Shown: one piece after another, positions 43,353 through 53,458 of the stretch
Layout: each line of letters starts with the position of its first letter
Position numbering within the stretch: the stretch's first letter is position 1
Assembly (NCBI GenBank): GCA_037102815.1
Contig: BTPP01000002.1
Location: 124,001-188,000 of the forward strand
Length of the DNA stretch: 64,000 nucleotides
Origin: Neurospora intermedia
Taxonomy: Eukaryota; Ascomycota; Sordariomycetes; Sordariales; Sordariaceae
Direction of reading: 5' to 3'
Position numbers and translations under genes: made by a program
The notes under the pieces: generated by a model
What the model was told of the DNA's origin: nothing
Seen by the model: the letters and a program-made list of their open reading frames with translations, nothing else
The model's database searches: none

Positions 43353-45698
43353 ATGAAAGCCACAGCTCCCACTCTCCGCTGGCGGAACTTTGCCCGAGCA
43401 GAAGCCACCCGCGCCTGGGTCGAGGCAACTAAGAGACAAGCCCTCAACACCAGTGACGACGACTCCCTGAGCGATACCAACAGCCTTAACTCCCTCAGCG
43501 ACGACAACAGTCTCGACTCAGACTCCGATGCTGGTCGTCAACAACCACCCCAAACCACCAACCCCCCACAGCTCACCGGCGCCGCCAAGGCTCGTCAACG
43601 TCTGACAGCTGGCTCTCGGGGCCGTGTTACTCGTCGCTCTCTCCAACAAAGACAAGCCATCAACACCTCAGACGATGACTCTGTCGACAGTCTCGACAAC
43701 TCCCTTGACAGCGCCGACTCATCGGCCGATGAAACCCGCCCCTTGCCTACTTCCACCACTACCAAACGTTCCAACCTCAGCTCCAAGACCCGCGCCCGTC
43801 TAGCTGCCAAGCATCGTCGTGCGCTTGACGCTCGGCAGGCACTCGACAGTGACTCCGCTGATAGCGTCAATGACTCCCTCGACAGCGGCGCCGAGTCATC
43901 CGCAGATGAGGCCAAGCCTCTGGGACGTCCCACTCGCACTCAGAAGCGTCATGCCCGTCGTACCATCGACGCAAGACAGGCACTTGACAGCTCAGCTGAT
44001 GATGATAACAGCCTGGACAGTCTCGACAGCAGGCTCAGCGACGGCAACTCCTCGGCTAACGAAGCTCGTCCCACTTTGGCTCCCACCAACCCTCCCATTC
44101 TTGCTCCCGAGAACCGCAACCGTCTGACTTTTGGTCAGCGCCAGCAGCACAAGGCTGCTATTCGCCGCTCCATCGCCGCCAGACAAAACAACCTCCAGGA
44201 CCCCAACACCTCGGACAGTAACTCCCTCAGCGACGACAACTCCCTCAGTTCCCTCTCGGACAACAATTCTCTTGATAGCAACTCCGCCGACTCTGCTTCC
44301 GACTCCGACGCCGCCAGACCGCAGCCTACTAACCCCGCAAACCTCACTTCCAAGGCTCCCAAGCGTCTCGGTGCCGGTGCGGGCGCCAGCTCACGGCCTA
44401 CTCGCATCAGCAGACGTGAAATCCTGGGCGAAAGAAATGCCCCTGCCGAGCATCCGGAGCACCCAGAGGCAGAGGATGATGACGCGGCTTCTGTGTCCAG
44501 TGTAAGCAGTGGGGATTCTGATGACGAGAAGAAGGAGGAAGAGGAGAAGGATGAGAAGGAGAAGGAGAAGACCAAGACAAGCACTGTGACTGCGGCTCCT
44601 ACTGCTACCGCCACTGGTAGCGCGGCTGCTACTACTACCGCCACCGTTGATGGTACTGCTACCGCGACACTTACCTCTACTTCCGGACCTTCCGCTACTT
44701 CAGAGCCGGAAGATGCCTTGGCACCCGTCAACTCCGGCGATGCTACGGCGCTTCCGAACTTGTCACTTGCCCCGGCAGCTACGGCCACGCCAAGCAGTGT
44801 CCTCGGGGCTATCGACAACCAGCCGCAGGCGGATACGCAAGGCCAACAGACGCCAGTGCCAACTGCGAAGAAGATGAGTGCTGGTGCCACTGCTGGTATA
44901 GTCATTGGCGTATTGGGTATGTCCCCCTTTCCCCTTTCCATCCCTTAACAATTCAAAAACTAACCCTTGAAAGGCTTCATCGCCCTTCTCGCCGGTGCCT
45001 TCTTCCTCTTCATGAAATGGCGTCGTCGCCGCCGCGAATCCTCCCTCTTCGGCCCCAAGACCCCTCTGGCCGACGAAAAAGGCGGTCCACCACCCACCAT
45101 CACATTCACACACCCTTCTTGGCCCAACCAGAACCAAGGACTGAACCAGGGACAAACCAACAGCGCCCAGCGTGACCCCGCCAACAACAACAAAACCAAC
45201 AGCGAGGTAATCAACGACCTGATCCGCGCCGCTTACGCTGCCGAGGGAGAAGGCAGAAACACCATGGCAGACGCCCACGCAAACAACTACCTCGACGAAA
45301 AAGCCTACGCCATGCTCGCCGGCCACCCGCCCACTCCCGCCGCCACTGAAAAGCGCGGTGTAAGCAAGTGGCTAGCGGACGTCATGACGCCTAGACAGTC
45401 GGCTATCTCCATGGCGCAGAAATGGCCTTATCCCGTTGATCCACCGCCTGAGTCTATGCCGGTTGGTGGTGGTGGTGGTGGTACATATATGCCTAGTGGT
45501 AATGGGATGACTACTACCAAGCAAAAGAGATTGACGCCGCCGAGGTTGCCGCTGAAGCCGGTGGTGCCGCCTAGTATGTTGAGACCTGGTGCTGCGGTGG
45601 GGGGCACGGGGTTGCCGCCGGGGAGTAATGTCAACCCTAGGTTGACGGTGGCGACGCAGACGACGAATACTACTAGTAGCAGTGCGAGGTGGGGTTGA
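43353..45698 (+). CDS. Single-pass membrane protein with five acidic Ser/Asp repeats
   Basis: Two exons, 43353-44916 and 44974-45698, give 762 residues; the 57-nt intron has GTATGT, branch ACTAACC and AAAG. The first 370 residues hold five related units of about 60-70 residues: a basic lead (RRSLQQRQA, RRALDARQA, RRTIDARQA, RRSIAARQN) followed by an acidic Ser/Asp/Asn run (NTSDDDSLSD, DNSLDSADSSADE). A basic/acidic Lys-Glu stretch and a Thr/Ala-rich stalk follow (about 395-510). One membrane span, AGIVIGVLGFIALLAGAFFLF at about 515-535, is followed by KWRRRRRES, so the C-terminal 220 residues should be cytosolic. No obvious signal peptide starts the protein. Layout (long Ser/Thr-rich part, one span, basic stop, disordered tail) recalls wall-stress sensors of the Mid2/Wsc type, but no domain of those was recognised. 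Confidence 0.75.
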
Positions 45699-47146
45699 GT
45701 TGGGCGTTGTTTGATGGGTAGGTGAGGTAGGTAGTTGAGGTGTTGATGGATGGGGGAGTTGATTGTTGTTGTATTGGTAGAGAGTTTGTGGAGATGGATT
45801 GCAGTGTAAGAGTACCGAGAAAGGAGGTCGAGTGTGTGACGATAGGAGTAGGTAGTTCAGACGTAGTTATCGCAGTTTAACAGACCGTTTATCGGCATTT
45901 GGGATCCTATCGCTGATCGTTGTTAAGGTTTTGATGCGATGCCGGGATGAAGGCGGAAGTTACCGCGGTGCCTCATCGACGTCGTGGTGTACCGGTTGTC
46001 GTCGTGAATTGGTCAGGAGCGTACTAAACGGGAATAATCTCCCTCAGGTTGAGGTCAGTTGCGGATGAAGCCAAGTCGTTGAGCTTGACTGTTTCGGGGA
46101 CTGCCGTGACTGATCAGTATGTGGCGGTAATGCCGTGATGGTTATAAACGCGGAACTTGCCATCGCTTTTGTTCGCGAGTGCAAATACCGAATGGAAAGG
46201 AGAATGATCTTCCCAATTATTGATTCTTGGGTATAGTGGCACCCTTTAAAGCTGGGGTGAGATATCGGTGAGCTTCCCTCGAACGGTCATGCCGGTGTTG
46301 ATCCGTGGTGATGTGAAGCTGGGTTGGTTAGGTTGCGTGAGGAGAGACTTCACTTCTCGCAATAATGGATTGGCTCACCGCACGCTGACTGCCGTGAATT
46401 AGGTTTAAATGCCGGCGATGATCTTCAATTGCAGTTGCTGGGGACCGTATTCGACCCCTCAAATCACCCCCAGAATGAGACAAGCGGGAGGTGAGGTGAT
46501 ATGGTCGAGTGTCTCGGGTGGCATCATGGGATTCTGGGTGTGCCCATAATCCCTTACGGGGGGAAGCCCATTAGCGGCCCGTGATATGCCTGTTTAGTGC
46601 CGTTGGGCTGATCGCCACGTGAGGAAGACTCATCGGGAAATGAACGAAAGTGACGTACATACAATGAATACAAAGGGTATTGTCATTTCAGCCCCAGAAT
46701 ATTGCTTGTGCTGTAGCCAAGCTCGAGGCAAGAGTTAATTCCCGTTGGTGTTTTGTATTGCCAAGTCATTGCGATCACCTTATCGCTGACCCCCCTGGTG
46801 ACCCCTGGTGATTGAGATCGCCGTCGGTAGAATGTGGTGGATGCCGAACAGACCGCGGTGCAGATCCCTACCTACCGTACCACTCGGCTGGTAGGCCTCC
46901 TTAATCTCATGGTTTGACGTCGTCGTTTGCATTCCTTTTAAAGTTCGATCTTCGCCCATCTGCCGACCGAACCTTTCCATCTGTTTCAGTCAGCAGCGGT
47001 AGTGTCGAGCAGAAATCCAACTGCAGTCCTTCTTTCCAACCAGCGACGACGACTTAACTCAACCCCAGTCATTCTTTGGAACAACTCGCTAAAACCCACC
47101 TACCGTCTGTCTTTACAACGAATATCAAAAAACAAAAACCGACGAA
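45699..47146. other. Intergenic region of about 1.4 kb
   Basis: Between two genes in the same direction. No coding frame or RNA gene recognised; short GCCGTGA/GCCGGTG-type repeats recur between 45950 and 46450 without clear order. The last 100 bases are a CA-rich leader with AAAACCGACGAA before the ATG. Confidence 0.5.
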
Positions 47147-48490
47147 ATGTCTCTCCTAACCAAGGCCGCTCTCCTCCTCGCCGTCGCCGGCTCCGCCCTC
47201 GGCGCCCCCACCCTTACCAACCCCGGCGGCTTCAAGAACCACGTCGCCGCCGCCGGCACTACTCACCACATCCCCGGCCATGGCACTCACTTTGAGCTCC
47301 CCGACCATCTCAAGCAGCGCTCCATCCCCGGCGGCGGAGAGATCGAAAGCACCCGGACGCCCGAGCAGCAGGCCCAGTCTCACAACATGTACACCAACCA
47401 CACCTACCTTCCTGCCGAGGCCTTCAACCGCACTTCCACCGTCACCAAGCGCGGTCTTCAGGCCTTGACGGGCGGCGATGCCAACGGCGACAAGAAGCAG
47501 CACATCGCGATGCCCCACGCGTCCTCGGTGCCCTTCGTTGATCCGGCCACGGGCATTTCCTTCCAGCGGTTCTACGACGAGACCAGCCAATTCTCCTTTG
47601 GCCTCGCTTTGTCCAGCCTTCCCTCCGCTGGTGATGCTGCCGCCAACGACTCCACGGACTTTATCGGCCAGCTCTCCTTCCCCCTCAACGCCACCTCCGG
47701 CCTAGGCCGTGGCGCCGGCTGGGGCGGGATTTCCATTTCCCCCAGACTTACCGCTTCGCACTTGCCGCTCTTCCTCGGTCTCCAAACCGACGGCTTCGGC
47801 AACCTCGCCTTCTCCTCTTTCACCGAGGCCGTTAAGTCGGTTGCTACCGATGCTGCCTCCAACGTCCCCACGACCGCTGGCCAACAAGCCGCTTCAACCG
47901 GCAAGGACCTCGCCTTCAAGATCCGCACCATTCCCTCCGCCACGAGCATCAGCGCCACGCACCTGACTTACACCTTCTTGTGCGAGGGTTGCTTGTCCAT
48001 CACCAAGTGCGCCGCCAACTTGGACGCGTGGAAGGCCCAGGGAAAGACCAAGGTTCTGCGCCTTGGTTGGGCGATGGGCGACGCTGTTGCTTCGGGAGCC
48101 GAGAAGGAGGCCCAGCAGGCTGAGCAAGATTCAAAGAAGTGGGCGTACCACCGCCTTGGCTTCGGACACCTCAAGATCGACCTCGAGGGCGCCTTGTCGC
48201 ACACGGCTGAGCAGTTCAACGGGTGGAAGGCCCTGGCTACGGCGGAGGAGGTCAGAGGGTTCGAGGGGCTTGCGCCGCCGTTTGCTATGGATTTGGTGAA
48301 TGGGTTCTCGAACTCGGAGGGCGCCAAGAACTTGGAGAAGGTTAAGGGTGGCGAGGGCGAGAAGAAGGAGGAGGAGGGTGAGAAGGGTGTGGAGAGTGAG
48401 AGTGACAGCGATTCGGACAGTGATTCTGACTGTGGATGCGAGAGCGACAGCGAGAGTGATTCCGATTCGGAGAGCGAGGATGAGGAGTAG
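47147..48490 (+). CDS. Secreted protein with cellobiose-dehydrogenase-cytochrome-like (DOMON-type) domain
   Basis: A single exon of 447 residues with signal peptide MSLLTKAALLLAVAGSALGA. A His-rich propeptide-like region (about 38-60) and a KR site at 101-102 precede the domain, about 128-355: FVDPATGISFQRFYDE, FSFGLALSSLP, DFIGQLSFPL, GWGGISISPRLTASHLPLFLGLQ, ATHLTYTFLCEGC (His272), LRLGWAMG and FGHLKIDLEGALS. This order matches the haem-binding cytochrome domain of cellobiose dehydrogenase. In that family a Met after the GWxGI strand and a His in the ATH strand bind haem; here the Met position reads SPRLTAS, so haem binding is doubtful. There is no flavin domain. The last 45 residues are a Glu/Lys then Ser/Asp tail (ESDSDSDSDSDCGCESDSES), which is unusual. 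Confidence 0.72.
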   Translation: MSLLTKAALLLAVAGSALGAPTLTNPGGFKNHVAAAGTTHHIPGHGTHFELPDHLKQRSIPGGGEIESTRTPEQQAQSHNMYTNHTYLPAEAFNRTSTVTKRGLQALTGGDANGDKKQHIAMPHASSVPFVDPATGISFQRFYDETSQFSFGLALSSLPSAGDAAANDSTDFIGQLSFPLNATSGLGRGAGWGGISISPRLTASHLPLFLGLQTDGFGNLAFSSFTEAVKSVATDAASNVPTTAGQQAASTGKDLAFKIRTIPSATSISATHLTYTFLCEGCLSITKCAANLDAWKAQGKTKVLRLGWAMGDAVASGAEKEAQQAEQDSKKWAYHRLGFGHLKIDLEGALSHTAEQFNGWKALATAEEVRGFEGLAPPFAMDLVNGFSNSEGAKNLEKVKGGEGEKKEEEGEKGVESESDSDSDSDSDCGCESDSESDSDSESEDEE

Positions 48491-48930
48491 ATATGAGGAG
48501 ACTGACGTCGATGGTGTAATGTTGAGGATGAGAAAAGAAGGAGGGGATGTGATACCCAGTGTCGTTGGGATTCTGTTCTGCAAGAAGTCATGTTAATCAT
48601 TGAATTGAACCACACAAACTTTGATATCTCTTATGGCAGCGCCCGTGACTTTGGTCGTGAACACTTTGCTACCAGACGTCGACCTGTAATATTGTTGTGG
48701 AAGCGAAGGGCTCGGATACGTCGTGAGAGAATCTGAACCGCCGGAGGACATACGCATGCTACTGTACACCACGAGAGAGACCTCGGGCCGCTGTGACACT
48801 TGCTCAATTTTCCAACTGCATCCTCTGATCTGTCGCCAAACTAACAATACCCAATGCGGTAATGCTCCAAAACTCCTACGCCATGCTAATTCCCAAGAAA
48901 AGACCTATAACCATAGTACTCGACATCCTC
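48491..48930. other. Short convergent intergenic region
   Basis: 3' regions of two convergent genes; nothing further seen. Confidence 0.5.
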
Positions 48931-50950
48931 TTATCCACCAATGTACAGAGCACCCATACGCTCCTCAACCCCTCGAACACTCTCTTTAGCTCTCTCAATC
49001 TCCGCCTCCAGTTCTTCCACGTTCCGATTCAACGCACTAACCTCCTCGAACCGCCTCTGCGCCCTCGCACTCTTCAACATCTCCTGCACCATGAACATCT
49101 GTTCCTCAAGTACCACTAGCCTCTCTTTTGCCTCTTTCTCCTCGATGTCCAATTCGGATTGGACGACACTGGCTTCGCTTGCTCCGGCATTACTGGATGT
49201 TTCAACATCTTTGGAAAAGGCAGACTCCCCGTTTCGTAGAGGTGAGAGGGTGGATGTTGACCCGTTGAGTAAGCGCCGGTGTTGGTGTTGCATGCTGTTA
49301 CTGCGCAACACTCGGGGCACCGATTTCAGAGGAATCAGGTTGGCGTGGAGGAAGGCCGACGCGGCAGCATACACAGACTGCTGCAACCTCAACTGCGTGG
49401 GGCTATCCGTCTTCATGTCTCTTAGCCTCCTCGCGGCAAGGTCGTATTTCGCAAAGGCATCTGTCAGTCGCTTTCGGATCTTGGCGGCTTCCTGCACTTG
49501 AGCAGACGTGGGTGGGGGTTTATCCTGTCGGTAGTCGTCCTCGTTCGGGGGCTGAAGAGCAAGCAGGGCTTTTTGAAAAGATGGCATCAACATCCGGATG
49601 CCTCGCTCGAACTGCCGCAGGGTCTCGTAGGCACGTTGATCTGGTGGTTTGTGTGCTATCGAAGCGGCGAAGTCGCGGTGAGAGAAAATGGTTGATTTGC
49701 AGTCGCGGCACATGCGGATGTCGAGGGTGGTGGTGACGATTCCGGGCGGCTTTTCGGTGTTTATTGTTGCTAAAGAAGGTCAGCAGCAGTCAACATAAAA
49801 AAACGACGGGAAACGTACGATGCGCAACATCCAACCCAACCTCTGTCGAACAAGCCGTCTCCGGATCGGCGCAAACCACTTTCCCGCATATCCGACAATG
49901 ATGTCTCCTGAACGTCCAACTGCCAAACTCCTGCTTGCAAAACGGGCAATTTGAGACCGCCCCGTCTTCTTCCCAGCTAACCACACTCTGCTCGATCATT
50001 TTCCTCTGGCTCTTCTGGCCCGTCAAGGCCAATAATCCTGACCCCTCCTCCGGTGGCATCTCAGCCAACAACCTCGTCAGCTTTGTTAACCTTTTCTCTA
50101 GCCTCTGTACCTCCAGCTTGTGTCTGTCCACCCTCTTTGCTCGTATTGCCTTGAACTCGGCCATGTGATCCCTCACGGTTCCTTGGTGATCATTGTAACC
50201 CTCCCTACTCTTGAAGCAAGTCTCGCACACTCGACACCATATCCCTCGCACCGGTTCGTGGTTGGCCGATCGCGACAGCTTCATCTGGTACATGGTGTGT
50301 TCCTCGCAAAACAGGCGGCCGCATTTTCGGCAGTTGACCAGCCCACTAAACGGCCCTAACTTTCTTGTACATGTCGGATCGGTACAGGGGTCGTTCCCCG
50401 TTGGTCTCTGCCAGTGGTGTCGGGTGACTAGTTCCTCTGGGTCTACTGCCTTTTCTGCGGGTCGTCCGGGTGCGGTGGCGATGGCGCTGGTCGCGAGGAC
50501 AGGTTGCGTCTCGTTGGATTCGAAAACATCAAGTCCGCGCAGGGTCTGGTTGATGATGTTCAATGGCTGGAACTTTTTCGCTTTGCGGACTTGTTTGTCG
50601 AACCAGCTCTTGACTTCATCTTGTGTCTCTTCGGGCAACTCTTGATGGACGTCGTCGATGTGTCTGTTCAATTGAAGCAGGGTGACCATTTCCTCTTGGC
50701 ATATTGGACAAACGAGTCGATTGTCGTTGGCGCCGACGGATTGGGCGCCGCCATTGGATGGACCGGGCAAGCTGACATTGGACACGAGGTCTTGCGGAAT
50801 ATGAGGAAGCGGGGCCGAGGATGACGGGGAGATGGACTCGCGCGTGGAATTGGGCGAAATGAAGGAGACGGTGCTGCTGTCCGAGGGCGCATAGGGGCTA
50901 GCGGCGCGATGGATGGCGGCGATGGTTGAGGGTGACGGCGATGACGACGA

Positions 50951-50986
<36 letters not shown>

Positions 50987-51049
50987 GGGCGGGGCGAGGC
51001 CCTTGCCGTTGCCCAAGATGCGCCCACCTCCGAGCTTGCGCCCGGACAT
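48931..51049 (-). CDS. pep7: Pep7/Vac1-type endosomal tethering factor (FYVE, rabenosyn-5-like)
   Basis: Two exons, 51049-49819 and 49769-48931 on the minus strand, give 689 residues; the 49-nt intron has GTACGT and TTTAG and joins CATC to CAACA. The N-terminus carries an Ala tract (GCT repeat) and Ser-rich disorder. A C2H2 finger lies at 114-135 (CPICQEEMVTLLQLNRHIDDVH). A degenerate FYVE-type finger follows at 222-278 (CTDPTC, NCRKCGRLFCEEHT, CRVCETC) and a canonical FYVE at about 368-430 with RRHHCRICGK, the phosphatidylinositol 3-phosphate-binding signature. The C-terminus is coiled coil (about 600-689). This arrangement is that of yeast Pep7/Vac1, which couples Rab5-type GTPases, Sec1-type Vps45 and syntaxins in Golgi-to-endosome traffic. 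It is divergent from the Met8-like gene. Confidence 0.9.
50953..50987. repeat. (GCT)n triplet repeat coding for alanine tract
   Basis: About eleven GCT/GCA triplets, read on the minus strand as an Ala run at residues 23-33 of the Pep7-like protein. Confidence 0.8.
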
Positions 51050-51870
51050 GTCGTCGTCGTCGGTGTTTTTATGATACTGCCCTGTAATCTGGACGGAACC
51101 GGCGCAAGATATGATCGATGGGAGCCCAGTCAGTCGTGGTACAGTAGGGCAGGAAGGAGGTGGGTTATGTTGGCGTCGTCGTCGTCGTCGACAAGGTGGC
51201 CATTGTTTGTTGCCTGGTCGGGGCAGTGAAACGAGGGAAAGGAAGCGAAGTTGGTCGTCTCACTTCCTGGTTCCCCGTTGTTGGGCAACCGAAGTTGACT
51301 GGGTGTGTGCTTCGTTATTGGCTCGGCAGCGGCGGTAGAGGAGGATCGGTAGGCGCAGGCGGGCAGTGTCACCTCAGAGCTGCGGCAGCCTAGGCAGGTA
51401 GAGGTATGTAATGCGCCTGACGTTCAGTGGGATCCGCTATTTTGGAGCCTGCAAGTAAACAATTGTTGTCGACTACGACGTCGATGGTCAGCCCAAGGAA
51501 ACCAAGACAATTCATGTTAGACATGTACCTTTCCTTACGGCTAGATTACTTCCAGACATAGGTATCCCTCCATCTTCCGATCCCGTCCCCCTCTCTCCAC
51601 CCTCCCGCAATCGCCCCTCTGTGACCACCAGGATCACCCTCCATTGTCCACCAATAAATATGTCACCAGCAGAAGCACGTCAGCGGCAGAATCTCCATTA
51701 TCAGCCTTATCAGTCATTCACTAAATACTTCTGTCTTCCGGTCACACAATGTTTTTAAACCACTTGATCCTTTTCTTTCTCTCTTTTTCCCTCGAGGGTA
51801 TTACCATAACGACGACTTGACGACGGACAAATAGCGCTGGCGCTACAAATACGAACACAACAGACCCAAA
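51050..51870. other. Divergent promoter region, Pep7-like and Met8-like genes
   Basis: About 820 bp shared upstream region. A (CGTCGT)n patch at about 51174-51190 and one AGGTAGAGGTATG motif at 51393 are visible; no gene. Confidence 0.5.
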
Positions 51871-52783
51871 ATGACGACCGGACGAGCAGACCCAAACAAC
51901 TTCCCCGAGATCCAGACAGGCGGCAGTCTGCTGATCGCATGGCAGATCAAGGGCAAACGAGTGCTCCTAGTAGGCGGTGGTGAGGTATGGATGTCCTTCT
52001 TCCACGTCTGCTGGCCCTCCTTTCAAAGGCTGTTGCTGACTTAATCCCCCCCCCTCACAGGTAGCAGCAACCCGGCTCGTCCACCTCCTCTCTGCCGACG
52101 CCCTCGTAACCCTCATCGCTCCGGCCCCCCTCCACCCCGAAGTCTCCTTCCGTCTCACCCAATTCCCCAACTCCCTGACCTGGATCCCTCGCGCCTTCGA
52201 GCCAACCGACCTCACCGACCACCCCAACGACTACTCGTTGATCTTGACAGCCATCGACGACCCCGTCGCCTCTTCCCAAATCTACAAACTCGCCCACCAG
52301 CTCAAGATCCCCGCCAACATTGCTGATGTCCCCCCCGAATGCGACTTTTACTTTGGCTCTGTTCACCGTGATGGGCCCCTACAAATCATGGTGTCGACCA
52401 ATGGAAAAGGCCCCAGGCTGGCGTCGACGATTCGGAAACTGATCGCCAAGGCGTTGCCCAAGAATGCGGGGCGGGCCATCGAGCAGATGGGCGAACTGCG
52501 CAAAAAGTTGCGCGAGGTGGCTCCTGCACAGGAAGAAGGGAAGAGGCGGATGGACTGGATCAAAAAGGTTAGTGATGCGTACGGGTGGGAGGAAATGGGC
52601 ACCATGACCGGGGAGGATATGGCGAATTTGTTGGCGTGGTACCGGAAAGAGGGGGGAGAAGATGGGCTGGAAGTGCCGACTTTGGATGAGTTGAGGGCTT
52701 TGCGGAAGGAGAAGAAGCAGGACGGTGCAGTGGAAGAGGTGCAGAAGAAGGTGGAGGAGTTGAAGGTGGAAGACAAGGCCTAG
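51871..52783 (+). CDS. MET8: Siroheme synthase, Met8-type (precorrin-2 dehydrogenase/ferrochelatase)
   Basis: Two exons, 51871-51984 and 52061-52783, give 278 residues; the 76-nt intron has GTATGG, branch TGCTGAC and CACAG, in phase 0. The NAD-binding Rossmann motif VLLVGGGEVAATRLVHLL (about 31-48) spans the splice junction. It continues with ADALVTLIAPAP, SLILTAIDDPVASSQIY (with the Asp that serves both reactions in yeast Met8) and the conserved block NIADVPPECDFYFGSVHRDGPLQIMVSTNGKGPRLAS. It oxidises precorrin-2 to sirohydrochlorin and inserts iron, giving the siroheme used by sulfite and nitrite reductases. The C-terminal tail is Lys/Glu-rich. Length is typical. The protein lacks the methyltransferase domain of bacterial CysG, as expected for Met8. 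Confidence 0.93.
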
Positions 52784-53458
52784 GGCAAAACAAAATTAGA
52801 ATGGCACGGGTTTTTCTCCGTTCCTGGGTAAAAGGACCTTTTGGGACAAGGACATGGATGAATGATACCATTGGATGATCTTCAATCCAGGTGACAATCA
52901 CGAAGAGGACGAGGAAACAACCATCAATGCCTCATAAATCCCACGAAAAGTTAACAATTCATACCACCAGCTCGCCAGTTCTTGGTGCATACCGAATGCG
53001 ATTAACTTGTTGCATGCTGGACGCACTATGTCTGTTGCTGTTGAGTTGATTAAGTAGCTCCGTCCTCCATGACAAAATTGATAACACCAGTAAACCAATC
53101 CGATACCGATCGTCATAATTTAGAAAGGCCTATGTAACACTGTGATAGAGATAACCATAATTCGAAAAGACATCGGTTAGAGTCCCATAGGGACATTTCT
53201 ACCCAGGAATTGACTAGAAATGAAGTTCATAAATGTAAGGAAGACGCTTGGATGCATATCAAGAGTATAGTACCCAAGGTGTAATGGCAAAAGCCCCAAC
53301 TCTTTTGCCTAGAACGAGAGTGGGTGAAAATAAAAGAAGGGAAAAGAGCAAAGGAAAATGCAAACGAAGAAAAGAAAGTAAAGTCATAATGAAATCGATT
53401 AGGCGGTTGTACGCTGTTCATTAAAAGCATTCTTCGCTAAAGGTATTATACAAGATGG
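52784..53458. other. Convergent intergenic region
   Basis: 3' regions of the Met8-like and zinc-finger genes. AT-richer than the flanks; no gene or repeat seen. Confidence 0.5.
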
